Shown here: positions 1 through 10,047 of the stretch, piece by piece
How positions within the stretch are numbered: the first letter of the stretch is position 1
How the letters are laid out: the number at the start of each line of letters is the position of its first letter
DNA from: Sanghuangporus weigelae
Taxonomy: Eukaryota > Basidiomycota > Agaricomycetes > Hymenochaetales > Hymenochaetaceae
NCBI GenBank assembly: GCA_033182465.1
Contig: CP137322.1
Location: 1,178,001 to 1,242,000 of the forward strand
Length of the DNA: 64,000 bases
Reading direction: 5' to 3'
Notes under the pieces: generated by a model
The model's database searches: none
The model's input: the letters and a program-made list of their open reading frames with translations, nothing else
Told to the model about the DNA's origin: nothing
Position numbers and translations under genes: made by a program

Positions 1-539
1 TGTGCGTAGATTCACTTTCAATGGGTGCATTTTCTTGTCGAGCGATGAAAGCATCGTCATCGTCAGCACAAATCGATCTGAACGATTCGATAGCTCACTA
101 TTGATTCTTTTACGGCTAAGCGTCGACAGTACAAAGAACCAGCAACTCAAGTCTGATCTTATAACGTGCCCGGCGCACATCGATAGCACGGGGAAGATCC
201 GTGATGGTCGGAGCATCAGCCTTGATTCAATGCACTTGGAAAATAAACGACGTTCTTAAACTCAAGTATCCTAAGCAACCATTTCCTCGGTAAAAGTAAG
301 TACAGCTGTCAGTATGTGCAACCACAATTTGAGACAACCATTTTCTTGCCTGCCTAGAATTCAGTCCGAGAGACGTTGGATGGAAAAGTCGTCTCACCTA
401 AGCTTATGCTGTCAACCGGTGCTGGCAGCTGTGCACACACTGATTATCCACCAAAGCTCTCAGGCATCAAAACAAAGAAGTTCGGTAAAGAGGAGCAGCG
501 CATAACTGAGCACCGGGCAGACACAATGTGCGTATTCGT
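1..539. other. left edge, no supported gene
   Basis: Short open frames exist on both strands, including one open from the left edge, but none shows a recognisable domain or a convincing exon chain. A minus-strand exon of a gene running off the left edge is possible. There is an in-frame stretch reading toward base 1 after a CAG acceptor-like site near base 82, but no second exon is available to test it. Confidence 0.4.
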
Positions 540-1354
540 TCAAGTTGGACGACTCCAAGCCAGAAAATGCAATCCAGTTTTACCGCCTCCCTTACTCTCT
601 GCAATCGTCAAGCAGTCTTCCACGTGATCAAATTCCTCGAATCCATTCTTCAAGAACACCCTCACGCTTGCGATATTCCCTGTAAATGCAGAGGCATTTA
701 TGACGTGCGCGTTCATCCGAGGAACGGCCCAGTCATTAATGAGCGTCCTCACGGCTGCAGTCACTATTCCTCTGCCGTGATGACTCGACACAAGGTGAAC
801 TATTAGTTTAATTAGCATGGGCAGATACTGGTAAATGATAATATGTTACATGCAATCTCCCATATTATTTCGGGGTGGCCTGCAGGGAGCTCGACATTAC
901 GCGAAGAAAGAGACTTCTCTCGCTCTTCGTCTCGCAGAAACTGGAAGCGAAAGCTCCTGAAAATGCCAATAGACCCGAGGTAAGCATCCGATCCGTCTTC
1001 TCGCACTTCACGGAGAAAGAACACCGGACAGCCATCGACATGGACGACAGGGGATTGGTCGTCTACATCTTTAGCAGCAGCTTGCTTGAGCTTATCATAG
1101 GTTGTATCGCATGCCTGTATGGAAGAGGCAAGCCATGCCTCAGCATGCTCCCGCAGGTACGGAAATGGTGGACTACAGAGCGTCTTGTAGACACGAGGGT
1201 CGTTCATGGCTTCAACAATGACATCTGTGTCATTCTTCCGCGGAGGAGTGATGATGATGTTCTCGTGAGGCGGCGGGAGCTGAAGGTAGACCTCATTCGT
1301 GTGTGGATTGAGCTTCAATGGATGAAACTGTCTGTGAAGTGTCGTGGCCATCAT
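540..1354 (-). CDS. GNAT-family N-acetyltransferase
   Basis: Two exons (1354-850 and 799-540) separated by a 50-base intron (800-849, GT-AG) give a protein of about 254 residues. The N-terminal half has the RimJ/RimL-like (Acetyltransf_3) pattern, with ITPPRKNDTD, AMNDPRVYKTL and a YLGSIG strand. After the intron come the acetyl-CoA loop HHGRGI and the late motif SVRVFLKNGFEE, typical of these enzymes. The substrate cannot be read from sequence: it may be a protein N-terminus, a small amine or an antibiotic-like compound. It lies head-to-tail with the cysteine synthase gene, 127 bases downstream of that gene's stop. The frame is kept exactly across the intron, which supports the join. The family call is firm; the function is unknown. 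Confidence 0.85.
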
Positions 1355-1481
1355 AAGGATAAAATAATTTGAATCGACGGCTCACATCTGACGATCTTAA
1401 GTACTGTAGATAGAAGAACGCCATGGATGTCACCGGCAATATCCGTGGACTCGGCATCCCGGCTGTCATATGTATTCTACT

Positions 1482-2833
1482 CTAATCCAATACAGCATAC
1501 TTTTTCAGGTTTTCTGGTATGGCATTCTCGAGGCCTTTTAACTGCAACCATTTCTTCGAGAATAATCTACTCTGATAGCGATATGCGCCATCGCATATTA
1601 CGGTTATGATGATTTTGCCTGTTCAACTTTCAGCTTCACTGACAGAATTAAGACGAAAGGCATCTCTCACCAGGTCCAAGCTTCTGAGCCATCTCATATG
1701 CCGCAACAACGTTCAACGCAGAGCTTGCTCCGATGTATAAGCCCTCAGTGTCCAACATCTCGTACACCATAGAGATCGACTTCTCATCCGCTATATGAAG
1801 AGAACTATCCACACTCTTGATGAAGGTCCTAAGATTGTCAGTGATTCGTCCCTGGCCAATACCTGTGGTCCATTAGTAAATTCTTCGTTACGTGAGCACA
1901 CCATAATTTAATTTCGTACCCTCAGTTATCGAACTTCCAGTGCGCTCAATCAACTTTCCGCCACTGCTAATGTAGCTGTGCAGGACGCTTCCAGGTGGAT
2001 CGGCAAGCCAAACCTGCGTCCGGCCGTTGCTCTTCTTCTTCAGATATCTCCCGACTCCAGCAAGTGTTCCACCGGTACCAGTAGCACATACGAAACCATC
2101 CAATTTTCCATCCGTTTGCTCCCAAATTTCAGGGCCGGTGGTAGCATAGTGAAAGTTGGCATTGGCCACGTTGTCAAACTGGTTCGTCCAGATAGCATTA
2201 TCCAGAGTTTTGGCATAGTCTCGAGCTTGGTGGTTATAATTCTTGGGATCATCGTATGCGACAGCTGGTACTGGATACACTTCGGCACCAAGCATTCGCA
2301 GTAAATCGATTTTCTCCTGACTCTGTCCGAAAACGATTGTTATTCCAATGCGTTCTCTTTATGCATTATACTAGACCAGATATACCTGAGTATTAGGCAT
2401 GAAGATAACACAGTTGTATCCTTTTGACCGGCATACATGGGCAAGCCCGATACCGGTATTGCCTGCTGTTCCTTCCACGACTGTTCCACCTGGTTTCAAG
2501 CTGTATGATGGTAAATTCCACGGTAATATCATGACCAACTCCTAGCCTACTCACAGGCCCTTCTCTTCTGCATCGCCAATCAGGCCAAGTGCAGCTCTGT
2601 CCTTGACACTTCCTCCAGGATTCTGGAACTCCGCCTTGCCAAGTATCCAACATCCCGTCCTTTCCGACAAACCTTTGAGGTGAATCTATCATGAGTGCTT
2701 CAAGTCAGATGAGTGGACTTAAAAGGCGTATTGGACGTACCAAAGGTGTATTCCCGATGGCTCCAGCTAGCCCATTCACGGGACCAGTAGTGAAATGCCT
2801 TATTGAGGCGCGTGAGCGAAGGAGATTGAACAT
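1482..2833 (-). CDS. cysteine synthase (PLP-dependent, mitochondrial-type)
   Basis: O-acetylserine/O-succinylserine sulfhydrylase-like enzyme of the fungal Cys12/YGR012W group. Six exons fit in frame (2833-2741, 2685-2555, 2500-2386, 2322-1920, 1862-1671, 1618-1482), about 356 residues. Visible are GAIGNTPL, the lysine motif [11 protein letters not shown] that carries pyridoxal phosphate, the phosphate/substrate loop [11 protein letters not shown], the glycine loop [11 protein letters not shown], and the C-terminal [18 protein letters not shown] chose the start at [14 protein letters not shown] because this leader is rich in Arg and hydroxyl or hydrophobic residues and has no acid, like a mitochondrial presequence. 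The same frame stays open upstream to a Met at 2941, so a longer N-terminus is possible. Related yeast proteins have an N-terminal membrane anchor instead. Role: sulfide incorporation into cysteine. Confidence 0.9.
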
Positions 2834-3677
2834 GAAATAAAAAGGAAGGAAAAGACAACGATACCCGCCGGGTAGCCCTTCTTGACAGCCTTTGAAACCT
2901 GCTTTGCGGTAGTGCACACGATGGCGTGAATATAATATCACCGTTCACGTGCGAGAAACGGCTTTTCGGATCAACGGATCACTGTCACTTCGGCAACTTG
3001 CAAGGGACAGAGAATCGAATCACTTACTGACTCTACGACATATGAAGTTTCACAGGGCGAGACACTTGTGGGAGCTCAGAGTAAGAAGGCCCTTTGATAC
3101 GTTGAAGTTTCGAGATGCAATGGTAAATAGCTTTCTGTCGGGCCGCTCCTCAACACTGTTATACTCGTTTCTCTCGTCCAGCTTCTATTTCCTCCCGAGT
3201 GGGCTGAGCGAGCGACTTCGGTTGGACTCTGCGTTGTTGGAAACAAGTACAGGTATACTTCTCTAGCTTATGGCCTGGTTTCATTTGTCACTCACGCGCG
3301 GATAGGGAAATGGTTTGCTCATAAGAATGCACACTTTACTACGATATCCGTGAAGCTTTATCTCCGTTTTACACGGTGCAGACTTAGCCTGCTTCTACTC
3401 CTGCGTTTATTTTGGTGGAGTGCAGCCGTCTGCGCCAAGGAAGCAGCCTGTGTGCATATGACTAGCGATCTCTCCGCCCTCCGCCAGACTCATGACCCAA
3501 AGTAGTGTTCTGTCAACTTTCGAAAGCATAGAGCTTAATCTTTTTCGTTCTCCGTTCTCATACAATACGACTGGTCATGAAGCACATTGCCTATACCACC
3601 GACCAGCACCCTTTTAACGAATCACAGTTTCCAGAAATCGATCGATATCGCGTTCGTCCCATAACAGTCTCGACGTG
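2834..3677. other. divergent promoter region between cysteine synthase and HIBDH-1
   Basis: No exon can be supported here. The open frames present (for example 2949-3266) show no domain. The segment separates two divergent genes, so it should hold both promoters. It contains the E-box-like TCACGTG listed separately. Confidence 0.5.
2945..2951. promoter_or_regulatory. TCACGTG box upstream of cysteine synthase
   Basis: A TCACGTG heptamer lies about 112 bases upstream of the chosen start codon of the cysteine synthase. In budding yeast the same heptamer is the Cbf1-Met4 site of sulfur-assimilation genes. Whether a basidiomycete uses it that way is inference. The motif is short and could occur by chance, but the gene it precedes makes it worth noting. 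Confidence 0.35.
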
Positions 3678-4847
3678 ATGAATGGGTCAGTACAATCTGG
3701 CAAGATAGGCTTCATAGGTCTGGGAAGTAAGCGAGCTATATCGTATCAAAAAGTCCGAAACTGAAACAGATTCAGACATGGGATGGTGGATGTCCCTTAA
3801 CCTCCGTAAGGCCTTGCCCAAATCGACCAAACTGTTCATCTACGATATTATTCCATCAATTCTGGATAACTTCGCGGAAAATGCAAAGATTTACGGGTTA
3901 GGCGAGGTCGTCATCTGCAACAGTTCGCGAGAAGTTGCTATCAACTCAGTACAGCAATGATCTCGGTTGTGGAGTATATTCGAATGCTGACGGCCTTGCA
4001 GGATATCACCTTTTCCATCGTTCCGGAAGGCAAGCACGTCCGCGAAGTCTTCTTCGGTGAGAAGGCCGGCATCCTCACAGGGCCAGTCGACAACAAGGCA
4101 TTCGTAGATTGCTCAACAATCGATCCAGCAACATCTCGCGCCGTCGCTGAAGCAATCTCAAAGAACTCACCCTCAGCTCATTTCTACGACGCACCAGTAT
4201 CCGGAGGTACCATCGGGGCTGAAGCAGGAACTCTCAGTTTCCTCGTCGGTACGACCGAGAACGATGCTTATTTCGAGCAGACCGTCAAACCATTGCTCGA
4301 GATGATGGGAAAAAATATATTCTGCATCGGTGCGCAGAGTCTTGGCTTGGTCGCGAAGCTTTGCAACAATTATTTGGCCGCGATATGTAATATCGCCACT
4401 GCGGAAGCGATGAACATTGGCGTGAGACATGGACTCGACCCGAAGCTTCTTGCAGAAGTCATCAAGAAGAGTACTGGATCTAATTGGCAGAGTAGTGAGT
4501 GCTACGCCACTCAAATGGTAAACTGGAAGCACTGAACCGAGATCGGTATAGACAATATGAACGTTAGCTCCGTTCCCATCGTATTCAATCACTCTTGCTT
4601 ACTCTTTTTATAGCCCATTCCAGGCATTTGTCCGAATGCGGCACCATCCAAAGGCTACAAAGGCGGCTTTACAGTTCAATTCATGGTGAAGGATTTCACT
4701 CTTGCCGTAGACGCCGCAAAAGAAGTCGACGCAAAGCTCGCTCTAGGCAACGCAGGACTGTCGACCTACAAGGCAGCAGCTGAAGATCCTCGTTACAGAG
4801 ACTTGGACCCTAGCATCGTTTATCGTTGGCTCGGAGGAAAGGAGTAG
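3678..4847 (+). CDS. 3-hydroxyisobutyrate dehydrogenase-like (copy 1)
   Basis: NAD(P)-dependent beta-hydroxyacid dehydrogenase, about 319 residues. Exons are 3678-3726, 3776-3948, 4002-4494, 4552-4562 and 4614-4847. Motifs are the Rossmann glycine loop GFIGLGNMG near residue 11, the substrate loop CSTIDPATS, DAPVSGGTIGAEAG, and the catalytic Lys in VAKLCNNY. The C-terminal helical part (NPIPGICPN, GYKGGF, MVKDFTLA) closes the family fold. In most organisms the family oxidises 3-hydroxyisobutyrate in mitochondrial valine breakdown. Here the protein begins only about ten residues before the Rossmann fold, so no mitochondrial presequence is visible. The fourth exon is 11 bases long and is needed to restore WQSNNMNPIPG. 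A close paralog with the same exon sizes starts at 10048. The specific substrate remains inferred. Confidence 0.92.
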
Positions 4848-5044
4848 AAAGCGAACTCAAAGAGATGGTGCTCGGTTGGCTAGTTAGTGAAGTAAATGAA
4901 AGATATGTAGCAAAAGAACACAGACTATCAAGAATGTAAGCTTGAGAATAAACGCTTGCGGAGAAGTCGGCCATGGAAAATCAAAGTCTGATTCAAGACG
5001 GAGCTTAGACTGTCTATACTCCCAGTTCTAATTGATATTCTTGT

Positions 5045-6421
5045 CTACTCTAACTCTTCGTCAGAAAAGATCGCTACTTTAGGTACGCCGTCCGACTTGA
5101 TAACACCTCTATACATTCCAGTACTGTTCAATGGGAGAGCATCTGCCATTTCGATTGTGCTTCAATGCCACAGCAGAAAAGACGGTATAAACAGGGTACC
5201 CACAATTTCCTTGTTCGTCTAATGCAATTACACCACCGGTTCCTTCGTTTTCTCCAAGCGTCCTGACAACGTTAGCACTCGCCTTCTGTACGCTCTCACC
5301 GAGGAACTTCATCCTGTCCGCTATACTAGCAGCAGCGTTGTAACGAATGAAGTACTGTTTCGTTCGCATAGATATTGTTCAACTTTCTTAAATAGCAAAC
5401 TATGAATACATAGTACTTACATCACCATCTCCAGTCCCAGAGATCCCGACGGCTCGTTTCCTCCCTTTCTTCATAATCTTCCTCCAAATTCCCTTGAACC
5501 CGCTAACACCCCATTCTTCGGCCCAGAAGCCCGCACCCATATGCGGCGTATCTCCTATCCGACCGACCAATTTATTTGTACGTCCACCTGTAGACGTGAC
5601 GGCCGCGATACAACCATTCACATCAAGAGCAACAGCTCCGACTGTTCCCTTCGGCATCGTGTCATCGATAGGTTTCCCATCGTCTTCTGAGTCTGGAGTA
5701 TGCGGCAGAGGTTCCTCAGGAAGACCTAATCCACGCCGGTGCTCCCTCCAACGCGCTTCAGTAAAGAAGTACGATGGGTCCACGGGTATGTCTCCAAGAG
5801 ACTGAGCGATTTCTTCTGCTGCCGAGCCAGAGAGAAATGGATGGAGTGTGCTCTCTGGAGAAAGATAGAGCAATCGAGCGGTTTGTGCTGGGTTGCGCGT
5901 CCTGGTGAGCAGAGTTAAGCTCATCCCTCGTCTGTTTGTTGGTATGTTTGGATGCGAGGCGGGAGGTTTGGAGAGCATCACGGATGCTTCGAGTTCATTC
6001 TGAAGAATTTCTGCATGAGCATATTTTAGCTGCAGAATACATAGGGCTTACTTCACCAGCGACATTGAAGACTGCGCCCTTTGCACAGTTGAACAGAGGA
6101 CAGTCTGTATGTATAAGTCATCCGTATCAACACACGCATAGATGTTGAACGAATACATTGCCCACCTTCCATTATACCAACAGCCGCAACAGCCGCATCT
6201 ATCGCGTCCCCGCCAGTCATCAACACTTCATGACCCTTCAGTAATGCCACTCTCAGAGCTTTCTTATACGCCTCTCGTCGCTCTGGAGTCGAGCCATCGC
6301 GTGTCATCGTCCCTGCTCCGCCGTGTATGATCAGGACCGGCTTCGCTTTCAGAACAATCTTCTCGGATGATGTTTGGCCCAAAAGAGGGCGTTTTTCTGC
6401 GAGAGAAATTGTCGGTGCCAT
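5045..6421 (-). CDS. isoaspartyl peptidase/L-asparaginase (Ntn hydrolase)
   Basis: Plant-type (type 2) asparaginase family enzyme, about 378 residues from five exons: 6421-6166, 6104-6052, 5999-5421, 5354-5204 and 5142-5045. The N-terminal part has IIHGGAGTM and GGDAIDAAVAAVGIME, followed by FNCAKGAVFN and ELEASVM. The autoprocessing nucleophile is the Thr of KGTVGAVALD, about residue 215. GRIGDTPHMGAGFWAE and SGTGDGD-YFIRY form the beta-chain substrate pocket. The protein should self-cleave before that Thr, then hydrolyse isoaspartyl dipeptides or asparagine. A roughly 50-residue acidic linker precedes the cleavage site. It converges on HIBDH-1, with stop codons 198 bases apart. Threonine aspartase 1 is a related alternative, but the surrounding motifs fit the asparaginase branch better. 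Confidence 0.88.
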
Positions 6422-6685
6422 GGTTTTCGACCGTTGAGGCTGTTGGAAGGAGAATCGTTCATTGACAGAAGGGCAAGAACCATCGTAGTGGGAGAGAGAA
6501 GGCTTCACGTTCACGCGCTCCAGAGATAAGAGTCGAGAGTCGAGCCAGCAAATAAGACCAAGCCGTCTCTTCACTAAATTTCTCATTTTCCAAAGCAGAC
6601 GCTACTAGTCTACAAATAAAAGTGAGAAAGCGGTATAAACCAGCACGTCTACTCCAGATAGAATGAAAACACAGAAAAAGAAAAA

Positions 6686-8106
6686 TCAACTCAAAGCATC
6701 CAGGCGCTTCACCAACATATCAATCCGCTCCTCAAGACCAGCCACATTCTGACGCACAACCTGTGCGTTCTCGTCCAAGCTCTTCTCTACACTCTCTACT
6801 GCCGAAGACAGTGCGTCCAGTCGACTCCGGGATTTCATTTGCTCTGCTTCCAACGATCCGATCGTACTCTGCACCTCGGCGGCGGCTGCATGAAGCCCCG
6901 AAAGCGTGCGCATGCGTGTGAGTAAATGGGGTAGATGCGGGAGATGTGGTGCTAGACGCGCAAGAAGTGATAAAAGCTGTTCTTGCAGTGCCGATGATGT
7001 ACCGCTTGACGGTGCTTGCGAAACCTGTTGAGATTGTCCACCGCGTTTGCTTGCTGCTTGCTGGGAAGCAGCGAGACGGTCAAGGTCCGAGATGAGTAGC
7101 TTCAGACGTCGTGAGATTGAATCCAAATGTCGTGGTTGTGTCAAAAGTGTGAGTTGGTTATTGAGCTTCGAGAGCATGGGTAACAAGGGAGCAGGTAGCG
7201 GAGATGCCTGAAAATGAATGAGTTTTATTTGCCAATAGATCATCAAAACAGAGCACTTACTTCGTCTAGAGCAATGCTGGACGACCCAATGAGGTCCTCA
7301 AGCTCTCCAATACGTCCATCCAGTTCAGCAAGAGTCGCCTTCTCTTTCTCATCCGTTTCTTCAGATTTCTTTCCCTCGCCAGCTTTCGCATCTCTACTTC
7401 TCGCTCGACTCAGATCTCTCTTTAGCTCGACAATTTCCCCATCCTGTTTATTCTCTGGCTTAAGGAGCACACCAACTAGCCGTCCGCGGCCTTCACGGCC
7501 CTTCTTCACCTTCTCCAACCTTCCGCGAACATCGACCAAACCACGCATGAGCTCCCCCGGATCAATTTGCGCGCCATCTTCCTGCTCGGTACTGTGTAAT
7601 AGAGGATTCGACGGATCCGAAAGTTCTGCCTCTAACGAGTCGAGTTCGGCTTGAAGACTGCGTAGACGCGTCGCTAACGGACGCGCGTGAGTAGGTGAAG
7701 TCGGCGAGGGAGGTGATGACGGCGGATACGCGAAGATTGATCGTGGTTTATGGTCTGAAGCACATATCAGAAAAAAAGAAATACAGTGAAATGGTCTCCT
7801 CGTACCACGTTTGCGCTCTGCCTTCCTGAATTTCTTGCCTGCTTCATCTGCGCCGATGAGACTGCTAGAATCTAAGCCTTCTCCTGCATCTCCTTTTCCA
7901 CGCGCTCCATTGCCATTTTGACGCGTAGCTCCGCCAGATTCGTCTTCGCTGAAATCACCGGGTCGGTTACGCGTTGGGAACACGTCTTCTGTCTCGTAGA
8001 CATCTTGTGAAGTGTCCTAAAATGAATAGAATTAGCTTTATTTCTATTTCTGCTTTTGTCTACATACAATGTCTGGTAGATTCGCATACTTGTTCGCGGC
8101 ACTCAT
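6686..8106 (-). CDS. dynactin subunit 2 (p50/dynamitin)
   Basis: Four exons (8106-8068, 8016-7806, 7754-7261, 7207-6686) give about 421 residues, the usual size for dynamitin. The N-terminus has the family signature: KYANLPDID, then DVYETEDVF, the short acidic segment that binds the Arp1 filament region. The rest is mostly predicted coiled coil, with heptad-like runs such as LRSLQAELDSLEAELSD and a terminal helix ending LEERIDMLVKRLDAL. Dynamitin is part of the shoulder of dynactin, the activator of cytoplasmic dynein, and in hyphae supports nuclear and vesicle movement. The first exon is only 39 bases long, and the frame holds at every junction. The head-to-tail arrangement with the asparaginase gene (264 bases between them) shows no functional link. 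Confidence 0.9.
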
Positions 8107-8290
8107 TATTCGCGTCGCTCGGTGAAGATGAAGGCCAGACTCAAGTCACGCATAAGTTGAAGTTAGCAAGTCGCGTCAAATAAATATTTTCTTTCTTTCC
8201 TCCGCATCATCATGATCTGATACATCTGCTTTTACAATACGAAAAATCCGCAAAAATCAACCACGCTTCTAGTTAGTATGCATGTTTGCT

Positions 8291-8888
8291 TCACGCATGT
8301 TCTGTCTTCCATTCCTTTATGGCGGTATCTGCGGTTCTGAAGGACTCCATTCCAACTGGTGCACCACAATAAACCATAATCTGAAGGAAAAGCTCTCTAA
8401 AATTCGTTGACTAATTAGTCTGCTTGACTTTTGGGAAGAGACAAAAGTAAGCACGTACTTCAGCTCCTCTTCTGTCAGTCCGTTGTTGAGAGCACCTTTT
8501 ACATGCGCACTCAATTCGGTAAGCTTTCCCCTAGCTGCGAGAATTGAAACTGTGATTAGGGAGCGCTGCTTCAGCTCAAGCCCGGGCTGCGTCCAAATCG
8601 TGCCCCTGACGGTCAGATCTCATGAGCTCCAGCTGGAAGGTAAATATAATTTCGAAGTGAAAAGAACAAACCAGCCAATCTGCGTCGCCAACTCCTGACC
8701 GGCACGGGCGAACTCAGTTATTCCGTTCGCCATTGCTTCAATATTCTGTTGTTATTATGACTGTAGACATGATCCGAGTTTCTTCCTTGAACTTTACCTC
8801 TGTCAACATGCGCGTCTCCTGCCACCTTGCGGCGCAGCCTTTCGCCCTCGTCGTACAGGAACTTGTCAACCTCTTCACGCGTGGGCAT
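8291..8888 (-). CDS. carboxymuconolactone decarboxylase-like protein (CMD-A)
   Basis: Four exons (8888-8798, 8735-8672, 8605-8459, 8396-8291) encode about 135 residues of the AhpD/CMD fold. Key features are the N-terminal helix EEVDKFLYDEGERLRRKV, WTQPGLELKQRSLIT, the helix HVKGALNNGLTEEELKE, and LQIMVYCGAP. This is the gamma-carboxymuconolactone decarboxylase branch: there is no CxxC peroxidatic motif, so it is not AhpD-like. Bacterial members decarboxylate a lactone in the protocatechuate branch of the beta-ketoadipate pathway. Fungal members are common but mostly uncharacterised. A second copy (CMD-B) lies just upstream on the same strand with identical intron phases, which implies tandem duplication. 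The second intron uses a GTTTGT donor, weaker than usual. Confidence 0.88.
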
Positions 8889-8932
8889 GGTTCTGGTGAC
8901 CGAGAATTCAAGGTGAATGGATGTGTAAATGC

Positions 8933-8940
8933 TTTATAAA
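8933..8940 (-). promoter_or_regulatory. TATA-like box of CMD-A
   Basis: TTTATAAA lies 45-52 bases upstream of the CMD-A start codon. The distance suits a core promoter with a short 5' leader. The element is palindromic, so its orientation is set by the gene. Confidence 0.4.
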
Positions 8941-9149
8941 TCGCTTGTGGACTTCCTGGTCTTAATTGGGCTCGCGAGTTCAAATTGGCTCCTGAACTTA
9001 CACCTCTGCAGCTTAACGCAACAATTTCATGCCCTACTTTCTCAGTCAACCAACTATATTCCATCGGATTTCGGCGACCCGTTCAGTTCTTCTTTTGTTT
9101 ACTTCGCCACAACATACAAGTTTAATTCTCGAGATTACTTCCTTTCACT

Positions 9150-9726
9150 TCACTTGCCGTGTTCCGCCTTCCACTCCTGTATAGCCTTGTCAGCGGCCCT
9201 GAAGCACTCCATACCAGAAGGTGCGCCGCAATACACCATTACTTGCAGGAAGAGCTCCCTAGATTTGAGTATTGTCAAACTCGCCAATCATATACGCATG
9301 GACGTCCTCTTACTTGAGTTCCTCTTCGGTCAAACCATTGTTCAGAGCACCGTGAACATGTCCACCTAGTTCGACAAGTTTACCTCTTGCAGCGAGGATC
9401 GAAAGCGTAATCAGGGACCGTTGCTTATGAGTGAGACCGGGCCGTGTCCAGATTGTTCCCCTGGGAGGTTTGGAAATAAAGCTAAGCCACAATGTTTAGG
9501 GATCAAGACTCACCAAGCAATTTCAGTCACTAGCTCTTGACCGGCGCGAGAGAAGTCGGTCAGGTTACTCGTAAATGCTACAGAGAGCCTAATCAGTTCT
9601 CAGGCGGATAATATGCTGTCCTCATGGATACGTACACTGCTGGACGTGTGATTCTCCTAGCACCTTCCTGCGCTGCTTCATCCCCTCATCAAACAGGAAC
9701 TTGCGCACCTCTTCGTTGTTGGTCAT
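9150..9726 (-). CDS. carboxymuconolactone decarboxylase-like protein (CMD-B)
   Basis: Second copy of the CMD-like gene, about 135 residues in four exons. The start is MTNNEEVRKFLFDEG. Introns fall in the same phases as in CMD-A: after HVQQ, after the TG of the Trp codon before GTIWTRPGL, and inside EELKE. Conserved blocks are WTRPGLTHKQRSLIT, GGHVHGALNNGLTEEELK and LQVMVYCGAPSGME. It keeps a canonical histidine helix (GGHVHG), where CMD-A has SAHVKG. The two copies therefore differ at a position close to the expected active site. The gene is divergent from HIBDH-2, with start codons 321 bases apart, so the two may share a promoter. The substrate is not known. Confidence 0.88.
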
Positions 9727-9808
9727 CTTGTTTGCTGCTTGCTCTGACCTCGCCGTGAATCTCTCCGGCTGCATATATGTGTGTTTGCAAATATAGGCCC
9801 GGGAAAGA

Positions 9809-9819
9809 TTTATATATAA
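9809..9819 (-). promoter_or_regulatory. TATA-like box of CMD-B
   Basis: On the minus strand TTATATATAAA lies about 85-95 bases upstream of the CMD-B start codon, inside the 321-base divergent promoter shared with HIBDH-2. It is the strongest TATA match I noticed in this block. Confidence 0.45.
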
Positions 9820-10047
9820 CCCGCTCTTCGTCGGGGCACTCGTGACAAGGCCTCTTCTAAAAAAGCCCAGCGAAGCAGTCCACTTGATCCCTTTGTCTCT
9901 TTCGTACCCACGCCATGGTTTCCGACTGAATTATTATCCACAACATCGCAGAGCTGGGCGACCGCCAAGCCCGAGCCCCGCCCAGAAGCTAGCACCAAAG
10001 TCACTTTAAAGTGCCACTCATCCCAGAACCCCGCGCGAGCCTCCAAA

